Assembly: GCA_023474345.1 (NCBI GenBank)
Contig: JAMCXS010000032.1
Coordinates: 186,001 to 250,000, forward strand
Direction of reading: 5' to 3'
Origin: Acidobacteriota bacterium
GTDB taxonomy: Bacteria > Acidobacteriota > Terriglobia > UBA7540
Length of the DNA stretch: 64,000 nt
Shown: piece by piece, positions 1 through 7,233 of the stretch
How the letters are laid out: each line of letters opens with the position of its first letter
How positions within the stretch are numbered: position 1 is the stretch's first letter
The notes under the pieces: model-generated
The model's input: only the letters and a program-made list of their open reading frames with translations
Told to the model about the DNA's origin: nothing
Databases searched by the model: none
Position numbers and translations under genes: made by a program

Positions 1-580
1 CAGAAAGGTAGGCGTTCTCCAGGATCACCTTCAGGGTGCAGCCGGAATCGCGGGCGACTTCTGCCACACCGCCGATGTCGCTCCGCACCAAGTCGGGATT
101 GCCTGAGCGCATTGCGCCGACGTTCATGACCATGTCAAGTTCTTTCGCCCCCAGTCGGATGCCCGCTTCGGCTTCCGCCCGCTTGGCGGACGTGAGCGTT
201 GCGCCAAAAGGAAAACCAATCACTGTCCCCACTTTAACAGCAGACCCGCGCAATTGTTCGGCAGCCAAAGCAACCCACGCCGGGTTGACACAAACAGCCC
301 CAAACCCGAATGACACCGCCTCCCGGCACAGTTGCTCAATCTCGCTGCGTGACGCTTCCGGGCGCAAGGCCGTGTGGTCAATCAATTGCGCCAACTTGCG
401 GACGTCACGCGATAGGTCGGAAGCAGAAACGAACAAGCCCTCTTTCCTCAAAAGTGGAGGGCTCTTTTCTTTATCCACCACTGTCTGCTCGAGTAAAGTC
501 CCCTTGTTGTCCTCGACTGCCATGGCGATCCGCGCAATCAACTGCTGGAGTTCCGGTCGAGTTAATGTGAATACCGGCAT
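1..580 (-). CDS. deoC: Deoxyribose-phosphate aldolase, C-terminus cut by window edge
   Basis: Cleaves 2-deoxyribose 5-phosphate to glyceraldehyde 3-phosphate and acetaldehyde in cytosolic deoxynucleoside catabolism. Reading leftward from the ATG at 578-580, the translation has the class I aldolase landmarks IDHTALRP (about residue 66), VGTVIGFPFG, ELDMVMNVGAM with the conserved Asp, and LKVILENAYL, whose Lys aligns with the Schiff-base lysine (Lys167 of the E. coli enzyme). About 65 residues precede the first conserved motif, longer than E. coli DeoC. The gene runs off the left edge, so the last third, including the second conserved Lys region, is not seen. No clear ribosome-binding site was found, so the start is less certain than the identity. 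It is divergent from the metallopeptidase gene at 887. Confidence 0.88.
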   Translation of the reverse strand, partial: MPVFTLTRPELQQLIARIAMAVEDNKGTLLEQTVVDKEKSPPLLRKEGLFVSASDLSRDVRKLAQLIDHTALRPEASRSEIEQLCREAVSFGFGAVCVNPAWVALAAEQLRGSAVKVGTVIGFPFGATLTSAKRAEAEAGIRLGAKELDMVMNVGAMRSGNPDLVRSDIGGVAEVARDSGCTLKVILENAYLS

Positions 581-886
581 AGAAATAATCTGCCGATTTG
601 GCAGCGCGCACCAGCAGGCAGCTTTCCTGCGAAGCAGCAGTTGACATCGAGATGGCGGCGTTGGGGCAACACGAACAGACACCATTCTAACATAACTGCC
701 TGCGCCGGTTTGGGGCTCCTCCCGCACTCGGCAGCGCGCCGCAATAGCGTCAAGTATACGCGGAATCGCTGCGGAAGGAAGGCCGCTGGCGTGAATAAAT
801 CTCTCGCCCAGAGGGCTCGCCTGTCCTTTACGCGGACACCAGCGGGTTGGCCTCCGGGATAGTTTGCTCGCGTGTAAAATGAAACT
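581..886. other. Divergent intergenic region deoC / metallopeptidase
   Basis: About 300 bases between two divergent genes. It must hold both promoters. A -10-like element (TAAAAT, about 875-880) lies just before the GTG start at 887, but no convincing -35 partner could be fixed. Open frames across it have no recognisable protein features. Confidence 0.4.
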
Positions 887-1225
887 GTGGAGCGCAAAAA
901 GTTCGAGGAGTTGGTTGGCCAGGTGCTGGATAGCTTGCCGGAGCCGTTTCGCGTCAGGCTGGCCAACCTTGCGATTATGGTCGAGGATTTTCCGCCGTCG
1001 GAGCCTCGCCGCGGAGGTTTGCTTTTGGGCCTATTTTCTGGGGTTCCGCGCACCCAAAAGAGCGTTTTCGCTGCTACACCGCCTGACCACATCTATTTGT
1101 ACCAGAAAAACATCGAGGCGGTATGCTCGACCGAATCAGAGGTGGCGCGCCAGATTCGCGATACCCTGCTGCATGAGATCGGCCACTATTTTGGTCTGAG
1201 CGAAGACGAGCTGAGAAATATATGA
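887..1225 (+). CDS. Small zincin-like metallopeptidase family protein
   Basis: A 112-residue protein carrying the zinc-protease signature HEIGHYFG near its C-terminus (about residues 97-104), followed by LSEDEL. Length and motif position match the PF06262 zincin-like family of short single-domain putative metallopeptidases (function mostly unknown). The two His of HExxH would bind zinc and the Glu would be the base; the downstream acidic residues could give the third ligand. The start is a GTG at 887; a nearby ATG at 879 is out of frame. It lies 95 bases upstream of tsaB on the same strand, but tsaB has its own promoter. No signal peptide, so probably cytosolic. Confidence 0.75.
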   Translation: MERKKFEELVGQVLDSLPEPFRVRLANLAIMVEDFPPSEPRRGGLLLGLFSGVPRTQKSVFAATPPDHIYLYQKNIEAVCSTESEVARQIRDTLLHEIGHYFGLSEDELRNI

Positions 1226-1281
1226 ACGATGTCTGCAAAGGCTGAGGGTTCTGCTACTTGGCAAGAAATGGCACCTGAAAA

Positions 1282-1312
1282 TTGAGCGCCGTGTTATAAC
1301 CCCGTATATAAT
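1282..1312 (+). promoter_or_regulatory. Promoter of tsaB, suggesting a leaderless mRNA
   Basis: A -10 TATAAT at 1307-1312 with a -35-like TTGAGC at 1282-1287 (19-base spacing). Only eight bases separate the -10 box from the ATG at 1321, so transcription would begin at or within a base or two of the start codon, leaving no room for a Shine-Dalgarno site. Confidence 0.6.
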
Positions 1313-1320
1313 GGTTATTA

Positions 1321-2055
1321 ATGCTTGTTTTAGCTCTTGATACAACCAGCGAGCACGGTGGTGCGGCCGTTTACAACGGCGACGTCCGCCTCGCCATGGC
1401 GGCGAACGAAGGAGCTGCGGATCGTTACTCAGTGACGCTGTTCGAGTCAGTAGAACGTGCGCTGGCCGAGGCAAAGCTCGGTTTCCGCGATATCGAGCTT
1501 TACGCGGTCGCAAAGGGCCCTGGTTCTTTCACCGGGATTCGCGTGGGCTTGGCCGCCGCGCAAGCATGGGCAAAAGGTTTCGGCAAGCCTTTACACGCGG
1601 TAACTCTGCTTGAAGCGATGGTGCAGCAAGCGCAGCCCGACACCGATTGGGCCGTGCCCATTCTCGATGCCCGTCGCGGAGAGTTTTTCCTCGGTTTCTA
1701 TCGCCGTTCGGGGGGTGCCGGCCCGAGCGCCCGGTTTGTGGCGGCCGGGGAGGGCATGGTTGTCCGGCCTGAGCAACTGTCGAACGTGGTGGAAACACTC
1801 GCGCAAGGAGGGCAATGCAGAACATTTAGCCGAGGCACCATTGCCTGCCTTACACGAACCCACGATCTGAAGGCTCAGGCCCTCCGTGAAAACCTGAGCC
1901 CAACTCTGACGTGGATCAGCATCCCCGGCGTCCTGCTGGATGCGATCGCCGGAGTGGCTCTTCATGCCTATGGACAGGGAGAAATCTCCCGGTTTGAGGA
2001 ACTGGACGCGTACTATATCCGGCGCTCCGACGCGGAAATGAACTGGCGTTCGTGA
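1321..2055 (+). CDS. tsaB: tRNA threonylcarbamoyladenosine modification protein TsaB
   Basis: Partner and scaffold of TsaD in the t6A modification of ANN-decoding tRNAs; an inactive-type ASKHA-fold protein. The 244-residue translation starts MLVLALDTTSEHGGAAV, matching the family N-terminus (ILALDTSTxxxSVAL), and contains KGPGSFTGIRVGLAAAQA at about residues 65-82, the TsaB hallmark, then LDARRGEFFLGFY. Length is usual for the family (220-250). The next gene is a RimI-like acetyltransferase, the pairing seen in many bacteria, 64 bases downstream and probably co-transcribed. The ATG lies directly behind a -10 box. Confidence 0.9.
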   Translation: MLVLALDTTSEHGGAAVYNGDVRLAMAANEGAADRYSVTLFESVERALAEAKLGFRDIELYAVAKGPGSFTGIRVGLAAAQAWAKGFGKPLHAVTLLEAMVQQAQPDTDWAVPILDARRGEFFLGFYRRSGGAGPSARFVAAGEGMVVRPEQLSNVVETLAQGGQCRTFSRGTIACLTRTHDLKAQALRENLSPTLTWISIPGVLLDAIAGVALHAYGQGEISRFEELDAYYIRRSDAEMNWRS

Positions 2056-2119
2056 TCGCGGACACAGACGACGAACTGGCGGCAACTCTCTTTTCCTGGC
2101 CTCCGAAGGGTGCAAGGCT

Positions 2120-2614
2120 GTGGGCGCTTTAAGTCATTCCGCTCGCTTGCGAATTGAGCTTTTTTCCCATCACGCCTTTGAAGCGATCGTAAAAATTCAG
2201 AACTCTAGCGCCCAAGCCGCCGCTTGGAGCGAAGCCGACTATCAGCGACTGACCGCTGATCCCGAAGCGATGGTCCTGGTGGCCGTGCTTGAAGGCACCA
2301 CCCCGCCGGAAATTATTGGATTCGCGGCCTTCCACCGGGTTGGCGAGGAGGCCGAACTCTGGAATCTCGCGGTCGCGCCCCAGCACCGACGCCAAGGCGT
2401 TGCCAAAGCGCTTTTCCAGGAAGCATGCCGGCGGTTGGTCCGAGCCGGTGCGACAAGGCTTTTCCTCGAAGTGCGAGCCTCCAACGCACCGGCGTTGGCA
2501 TTTTACCGGGCGGCAGGCTTCAAAACCCTCACGCGTCGAAAAGAGTATTATCAGAACCCGAACGAAGACGCGCTTGTCCTTGCCTGCCAACTCGTTCCAG
2601 AACTTGCAAATTGA
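2120..2614 (+). CDS. rimI: GNAT acetyltransferase, RimI-like
   Basis: A 164-residue GNAT-fold protein with the acetyl-CoA pyrophosphate loop RRQGVAKAL (about residues 91-99, the Q/RxxGxG/A motif), the preceding LWNLAVAPQHR strand, and the C-terminal ASNAPALAFYRAAGF motif typical of RimI, the N-alpha-acetyltransferase of ribosomal protein S18. Position right after tsaB supports RimI, though general GNAT function cannot be excluded from sequence alone. The start is a GTG at 2120, 64 bases after tsaB; no strong Shine-Dalgarno is visible. About 20 residues precede the first GNAT strand. Confidence 0.8.
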   Translation: MGALSHSARLRIELFSHHAFEAIVKIQNSSAQAAAWSEADYQRLTADPEAMVLVAVLEGTTPPEIIGFAAFHRVGEEAELWNLAVAPQHRRQGVAKALFQEACRRLVRAGATRLFLEVRASNAPALAFYRAAGFKTLTRRKEYYQNPNEDALVLACQLVPELAN

Positions 2615-2924
2615 GCGAGGAACGTCCTGCCTTTGGGCAACAGGTCCTTCGCGAAACGACAGCTCTTACGAAAGATTGTGAATTTTCTTGTACTCGGACC
2701 TTTGTATGCTATGAGAGTTGCCCGAAATGGTGCACACCCTACACCATATGGTGCAAGATTCTTGTGATGCTTTCGCCGCGGTAGCGGGCTACCATCCAAA
2801 CCGTTAAAACTAACTTGCTGATATAACACAAGATAATTCATCGTTGCAGTTTTCGTGACGCTTTGGAGATAAGGATGCTGGGCTTCGCCAACGTAGTTAT
2901 TTTCGACTGGAGGTTGTACGACCA
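2615..2924. other. Intergenic region upstream of the Lys-rich mini-protein
   Basis: A 310-base gap without a credible gene. It contains two direct copies of ATGGTGCA about 20 bases apart (around 2727 and 2748), separated by a near-dyad, a possible operator. A Shine-Dalgarno GGAGG near 2909 belongs to the gene at 2925. Confidence 0.35.
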
Positions 2925-3110
2925 ATGAAGAAGTTTTTCACACTAATCGCGGCGCTCGCTCTTGCATCCACACTCTCGATGCCGGCGTTCGCGAAGAAGC
3001 ACACCAATAAGAAGAAATCCAGCACCACCAGTAGCATGTCCCACAGCAAGAAGCACTGGAAGCACGCCAAGAAGCACGGTGCGAAGAAAGGACAGAAGAA
3101 GGGTCAGTAA
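2925..3110 (+). CDS. Lys-rich secreted mini-protein
   Basis: A 61-residue protein. Residues 1-23 form a textbook Sec signal peptide (MKKFFTLIAALALAS..., cleavage after AFA). The predicted mature part is about 38 residues, nearly half Lys, with His, Ser and Gly and no acidic residue, so it is extremely basic and probably disordered. GGAGG lies a few bases upstream of the ATG and a strong intrinsic terminator follows, so it appears to be a monocistronic expressed gene despite its size. No family is recognised. It resembles small Lys/His-rich periplasmic proteins reported across soil bacteria, but no function should be assumed; binding of anionic envelope polymers or nucleic acid is speculation. 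Confidence 0.7.
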   Translation: MKKFFTLIAALALASTLSMPAFAKKHTNKKKSSTTSSMSHSKKHWKHAKKHGAKKGQKKGQ

Positions 3111-3194
3111 AGAACCCATCCCAGCGGCAAGCGGTCATTTACTTCTTCAGCGCTTTAACTAACTGCAATTCAATTGGCCTCAAGAGCCAATGGC

Positions 3195-3220
3195 AGCCCG
3201 GCCGACCAGTCGGCCGGGCT
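3195..3220 (+). terminator. Intrinsic terminator after the Lys-rich gene
   Basis: Perfect 11-base-pair inverted repeat (3195-3205 with 3210-3220), four-base loop, followed by the T-rich run TGCTTCTTCCTTG. It ends the transcript of the mini-protein gene at 2925. The rest of the 3111-3411 gap shows nothing else beyond space for the promoter of the next gene. Confidence 0.8.
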
Positions 3221-3411
3221 TGCTTCTTCCTTGATGACCTGAGGCTGCATGGGTGTCCGGAGTTAATCCCCCTTGGTTTCCCGCAACTTTTGCCGTAGGC
3301 GCCCGGCTTTGGGACTATCCGGCAAGTCGAATCTTTCCAGCTTGAACCAAAAATAGGTGTGTGCTAGCCTGACTGTGAGAGAAAAACACTTTACAGGGAG
3401 GTGACACGCCT

Positions 3412-3639
3412 GTGAGCACCCCTACCGAGGCCATCCGGGTGAAGTTGATGGCCGACAACGAGGAATATCGACGCCTGCAGGAGGCGCATGCGCAGCACGC
3501 GGCAGAGCTTGACCGGTTGGCGGCTAAGCCTTTCCTAACCGAAGAAGAGCGAGTGGAGGAAGTCCGGCTGAAAAAGCTCAAACTGCGGCTCAAGGACCAA
3601 ATGGCTGCTCTGGCAAGGCGTGCCGGGACAGCCGCCTGA
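3412..3639 (+). CDS. DUF465 / YdcH-like small coiled-coil protein
   Basis: A 75-residue, charged, mostly helical protein. The C-terminal half has the DUF465 (YdcH) pattern, here VEEVRLKKLKLRLKDQMAAL, following an N-terminal helix beginning at NEEYRRLQEAH. Members are small cytoplasmic proteins of unknown role. The GTG start at 3412 is preceded by GGGAGGTGA at a suitable distance. It stands alone between a terminator and the phospholipid operon. Confidence 0.7.
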   Translation: MSTPTEAIRVKLMADNEEYRRLQEAHAQHAAELDRLAAKPFLTEEERVEEVRLKKLKLRLKDQMAALARRAGTAA

Positions 3640-3785
3640 GGAACGGGGCGGAGGAAAATAGAAAGCCGTTGATTCGGCAGCGAGCGTATCGAGCGGAGAG
3701 AATCGAAATCTCCGACGGAGAGTTGTAAGGGTCAGAGTTCGCTTCCTGCGAGCGCAAGTGCGCTGAATTACCGGGCCGGGGAGTT

Positions 3786-4430
3786 ATGGTAAAGGAAGGG
3801 TACTGGTACGGCCTGCCTCTGGTGCTTGCGGGAGGCTTGGTCCTAGGGTTTGGGCTTTTCGGGTCTGAAAGGTTCTTCCTGTTTGCCGCCGCGTTTATCT
3901 TGATTTTTGCATTACTTGTTCTGAATTTCTTTCGCGACCCGGATCGCACGATTCCGACGGGATCGGGAGTTATTGTCTCTCCGGCCGACGGACGTGTGGT
4001 GGAAGTGCGTGAGGAAACCGAGCGAGAGCGTCCTCGCGTGCGTATCAGTATATTTATGTCGCCGCTCAACGTTCACGTGAATCGCTCACCCATCGCGGGA
4101 ATAATCCAGGACGTGACTTACCGAAAGGGCTCGTACCACATGGCGTCGGAACCGCTGGCGTCTGTGGAGAACGAGCAGAATGTCTTCACGGTGATGAGCG
4201 ACGCAGACGAGGTAGTTGTTAGGCAGATAGCCGGCGTGCTGGCGCGCCGAATCGTCTTCTGGAAGAGACCCGGCGACAGGATTGAACGCGGAGAACGCGT
4301 TGGGATGATCAAGTTTGGATCGCGGGTAGACATCCTGGTTTCACCTGAGGTAAATCTTTGCGTCCAAGTCGGTCATCGCGTTCGGGCGGGGAGCAGCATT
4401 ATTGGAATCGGCAGACCAAGCACAACCTAA
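3786..4430 (+). CDS. psd: Phosphatidylserine decarboxylase, short soluble-type proenzyme
   Basis: Converts phosphatidylserine to phosphatidylethanolamine at the inner membrane. The 214-residue protein begins with two hydrophobic segments (about residues 8-25 and 30-47), then FFRDPDRTIP, VSPADGRV, SPLNVHVNRSP, and the self-cleavage region MIKFGSRVDI, whose Gly-Ser bond (about residues 179-180) would be cut to form the pyruvoyl prosthetic group. This matches the short PSD class (about 210-230 residues) rather than the 300-residue E. coli form. The pssA-like gene that supplies its substrate overlaps its 3' end by 29 bases, so the two are translationally linked. Confidence 0.92.
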   Translation: MVKEGYWYGLPLVLAGGLVLGFGLFGSERFFLFAAAFILIFALLVLNFFRDPDRTIPTGSGVIVSPADGRVVEVREETERERPRVRISIFMSPLNVHVNRSPIAGIIQDVTYRKGSYHMASEPLASVENEQNVFTVMSDADEVVVRQIAGVLARRIVFWKRPGDRIERGERVGMIKFGSRVDILVSPEVNLCVQVGHRVRAGSSIIGIGRPSTT

Positions 4431-5280
4431 GCCAGAAGCGGACTTGGCAACCGGCAACCACCGTCTGCGGCGCGGTATGTATGTATTGCCGAGCTTGTTC
4501 ACGGTGGGAACGCTGGTGTGTGGTTACTATGCGGTCCTTAAGACCCTGCAAGGCGTGCAAATGATGGCGGCTGGCGCGGCCGGTAGCCTGGCAGGCTCCG
4601 CGTTTGACAGCGCGGCTATGGCCATTGGGTTGGCCATTTTATTCGATGGCCTGGATGGCCGCATCGCCCGTCTTACCAACGCCACATCAAATTTCGGCCG
4701 CGAGTTTGACTCCCTGGCGGATGTAATCGCTTTCGGGGTGGCGCCCGGAATGCTTATTTACGCTTGGGGAGTACGCTCGTCGATCAATCCCCTTGAGGTG
4801 CCGTGGACCGCTCATCTTCGCGCGGCCGGCTGGATTGTCAGTTTCGCTTTTCTGATTTGTGGGGCGGCGCGTCTGGCCCGTTTTAACATTGACTCGATAA
4901 AGCCCGGCGCCGACCGCCGGTTTTTTGTGGGACTTCCCATTCCCGCCGCGGCGGGTGTGGTTGCAGCCGTAGTGCATTGGGAAAAGGTTCCGCTCACGGA
5001 TTGGCCGGTCACGGTAGTCTGGCTGGCGGCCACGTTGGCGCTCGCCTTCCTGATGGTCAGCCGGGTACGCTATTTCACCTTCAAGACGCTGGACCTGCGA
5101 CGGCGGCGCCCTTACGTCACCATTATTCTTATCGGTCTGATTATCTGGGCCATCGTATTTTACTCGGAGCCCGTGCTGCTGGTGATTGCGCTCACCTATG
5201 CGCTCTCCGGGGTTATCCAGAAAATTCCTGGCAAGGCCCGTCCCAGCCCTCCGGCTCCGAAAGAGGTCCACGTGCAATGA
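4402..5280 (+). CDS. pssA: CDP-diacylglycerol--serine O-phosphatidyltransferase
   Basis: Makes phosphatidylserine from CDP-diacylglycerol and serine in the membrane. The CDP-alcohol phosphatidyltransferase signature DGLDGRIAR...GREFDSLAD (DGx2ARx8Gx3Dx3D) is present at about residues 78-102, with six or more hydrophobic segments. The family usually starts near RGxYLLPSLFT, which here is RRGMYVLPSLFT about 23 residues in. A TTG at 4402 gives the longest frame, overlapping psd; the ATG at 4477 (Met before YVLPS) is an alternative start and would abolish the overlap. The stop overlaps the next gene in an ATGA arrangement. Confidence 0.9.
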   Translation: MESADQAQPKPEADLATGNHRLRRGMYVLPSLFTVGTLVCGYYAVLKTLQGVQMMAAGAAGSLAGSAFDSAAMAIGLAILFDGLDGRIARLTNATSNFGREFDSLADVIAFGVAPGMLIYAWGVRSSINPLEVPWTAHLRAAGWIVSFAFLICGAARLARFNIDSIKPGADRRFFVGLPIPAAAGVVAAVVHWEKVPLTDWPVTVVWLAATLALAFLMVSRVRYFTFKTLDLRRRRPYVTIILIGLIIWAIVFYSEPVLLVIALTYALSGVIQKIPGKARPSPPAPKEVHVQ

Positions 5281-6341
5281 AAGATATCGGTTATCGTGTT
5301 GTGGTCATCGGAGCATCTTCTCTGCTGGGTAAGGAGCTTCTTACTGTCCTTGAAGAGCGCAGCTTTCCGATTTCCAGCCTTAGGTCAGTGGAAGACGAAT
5401 TGGTCGAACCCGAACTGCCTCTGGTAGACCTGGGTAAAGCCGCCCAGGAAACGATCGACCGCCTTACGGAGATTCCTGATGATTTCGATTTTGCTTTTGT
5501 CGCGGCGCCTTCTGAGCGGTTCGTCGAATGGCTTGACCGCCTGAAGAGCAACCCGGAAGCGCCTTCCTATTCGCGCACCGTGATCGATTTAAGTTCACGC
5601 GGCCACGAAGGTGCCATCTCCGATTTGCGGGTCCCCTTCCTCAACCGCCTGCCACTAACCGATCAGGTGCGTTCCACGAGCCAGCAGCCCTCGGTTATCG
5701 TGTCTCCGCACGCCGCCGCCATCATGATCAGTGCTTTGATGGTGCGTGTTGCCGCGCGATTTCCTATCCGAAGGGCGGTCGCCCAGCTTTACAGCCCCGC
5801 TTCAGAAATCGGCCCGCGGGGCATTGATGAACTCCAAAAACAAACCGTGAACCTGCTGAGCTTTCAAAAAGTCCCCCACGAGGTCTTCGGCGGGCAGATC
5901 GCCTTCAATCTTCTGCCCCGCTTGGCGACGGCGACCGAACAGGCTGATCCCCTCGAGGCACGTATTCGGAGCCAGCTTCAGGGCTATCTGGGGAACCGTG
6001 TTCCCATGCCAGCGTTGCGATTATTCCGGGTTCCCGTGTTCTACTCGATTGCGCTCTCACTTTACGTGGAAACACAAGAACCCGTGGCCCCAGTCGATCT
6101 GGTTGCCGCGCTCGAAGGCCGGCCTGTCAGGATACGCCGGGGATCCCAGAAGCCCCCGTCGCAAGTTGAGGCGGCGGGCTCGAATGAAATTCTGGTGGAT
6201 GCCATCGAGGCGGACGCTGCGTGTCCGGCGGGGGTATGGCTTTGGGCCGTGGCGGATAATCTGCGGCTCTCGGCGCTCAACGCCACACAAATCGCGGAGA
6301 GCGTGCTCGAACGGCACCAGCCCCTGAACCTGCTCCGATGA
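5277..6341 (+). CDS. Aspartate-semialdehyde-dehydrogenase-like protein lacking catalytic residues
   Basis: A 354-residue protein with the ASADH fold order: N-terminal Rossmann motif VVVIGASSLLGKELL, then the dimerisation domain with SPASEIGPRGIDELQKQT and QIAFNLLPRL, all close to Asd. The catalytic segment that should read NPNCST is SPHAAA (about residues 143-148), so the nucleophilic Cys is Ala, and the RVPVxxGHS motif is RVPVFYSIAL, so the catalytic His is also gone. It therefore resembles Usg-type paralogues rather than a working Asd. The start overlaps the pssA stop (ATGA), and its stop overlaps lptE in the same way, tying it to envelope biogenesis. A longer in-frame extension upstream to 4977 lies wholly within pssA and was not used. 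Confidence 0.8.
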   Translation: MKDIGYRVVVIGASSLLGKELLTVLEERSFPISSLRSVEDELVEPELPLVDLGKAAQETIDRLTEIPDDFDFAFVAAPSERFVEWLDRLKSNPEAPSYSRTVIDLSSRGHEGAISDLRVPFLNRLPLTDQVRSTSQQPSVIVSPHAAAIMISALMVRVAARFPIRRAVAQLYSPASEIGPRGIDELQKQTVNLLSFQKVPHEVFGGQIAFNLLPRLATATEQADPLEARIRSQLQGYLGNRVPMPALRLFRVPVFYSIALSLYVETQEPVAPVDLVAALEGRPVRIRRGSQKPPSQVEAAGSNEILVDAIEADAACPAGVWLWAVADNLRLSALNATQIAESVLERHQPLNLLR

Positions 6342-6871
6342 GATTGCTTGCACGCGCTTTGGGTGTTACGGCTGTGGCCTCGCTGATGATTCTGGCAGCG
6401 GGCTGCGGCTACCATATGGCAGAAACCGCAACGCGGATTCCTCCCGACGTCAAAGTGATTGCCATACCGACCTTCGTCAACAAAAGTCCCGAGTTTAAAA
6501 TCGAACAGCGAATTACCGCGGCAGTGATGCGCGAGTTTATCCAAAGAACCGACTTCCAGGTGACGCCGAATCCCAAAGGCGCCGACGCGGAGATTAAAGG
6601 AACCGTCAACTCCGTTCGTACCGGCGCCATCACATTCGATCCCAATACGGGCCGCGCCACCACCTTCCAGATTCAGGTTAATTCCAGCGTCGAGCTGATT
6701 GACCTCCACACCAAAAAGGTGCTGTTCTCCAATCCCAATTACATCTTTCGGGATGAGTACCAGGTAAGCGAGTCCACCCCCGCTTTGTTCCAGGAAGATG
6801 TCCCCGCCATGAACCGGCTGTCGAACGACTTCGCCCAAACCCTCGTGACCGATATCCTCGAAAATTTCTGA
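6338..6871 (+). CDS. lptE: LPS-assembly lipoprotein LptE
   Basis: A 177-residue outer-membrane lipoprotein. The signal peptide ends in a lipobox, LAAGCGYH, with lipidated Cys at about residue 23; CGYH is the usual LptE N-terminus. The remainder has the LptE/RlpB pattern: IPPDVKVIAIPTFVNKS, EQRITAAVMREF, ADAEIKGTV, and C-terminal LSNDFAQTLVTDILE. LptE plugs the LptD translocon and helps insert LPS at the outer membrane, so this gene implies an LPS-bearing envelope. The start overlaps the preceding gene by four bases. It is the last gene of the psd-pssA-asd-like-lptE operon. Confidence 0.85.
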   Translation: MRLLARALGVTAVASLMILAAGCGYHMAETATRIPPDVKVIAIPTFVNKSPEFKIEQRITAAVMREFIQRTDFQVTPNPKGADAEIKGTVNSVRTGAITFDPNTGRATTFQIQVNSSVELIDLHTKKVLFSNPNYIFRDEYQVSESTPALFQEDVPAMNRLSNDFAQTLVTDILENF

Positions 6872-7049
6872 GCGAGCATAGGCCGCGAACCAGAGCCCGG
6901 CAGGCTTCGCCCCTTATCAGTGCTCACGTGGCCGGTGCCCGCCGTCGAGTGGAAACCCGCGCGCCACAGTGGCAATCGCGACTTATTTGAGGGCTCTGGC
7001 CCGCGAGAGGAACGCCGGGGTTACCTTGCAACATCGTGCGAAATTGTGG
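6872..7049. other. Intergenic region between lptE and the methyltransferase promoter
   Basis: No gene or clear terminator is visible between the end of the lptE operon and the promoter at 7050. Confidence 0.4.
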
Positions 7050-7076
7050 TTGACACACTGCGGGGCAGGTTATAAT
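7050..7076 (+). promoter_or_regulatory. Consensus sigma-70 promoter of the methyltransferase gene
   Basis: TTGACA at 7050-7055 and TATAAT at 7071-7076, both perfect matches, with a short 15-base spacer. Predicted start near 7083, giving a leader of about 150 bases before the ATG at 7234. Confidence 0.7.
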
Positions 7077-7082
7077 GGACGT

Positions 7083-7233
7083 GGGGAAAAGCTAAAACAG
7101 AATTCCTGGGTTAAAGGATCAGATGCTGCTGCATTAGGCGGAGTGTATGCTCTGCGGCGCACCTCCGACGAAACGCGCAATCTGATTCGACAGCCCTGCC
7201 CTTTTCGGCGGGGCAAATGTAAGGAGGTATCAA
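7083..7233 (+). promoter_or_regulatory. Long, structured 5' leader
   Basis: About 150 untranslated bases before the methyltransferase ATG. Two hairpins are visible: CGGAGTG pairing with CACCTCCG (one bulge) around 7140-7171, and TGCCC pairing with GGGCA just before the AAGGAGG ribosome-binding site near 7221. The second could gate ribosome access. No known riboswitch consensus was recognised. Confidence 0.4.

Noticed and set aside
36-644. Plus-strand 202-codon frame at the left edge
   Set aside because: It is the antisense shadow of deoC, which has clear aldolase motifs on the minus strand.
4977-5276. In-frame extension giving a 454-residue version of the asd-like protein
   Set aside because: The extra 100 residues lie inside pssA on another frame and show no domain; the ATGA start at 5277 is coupled to the pssA stop.
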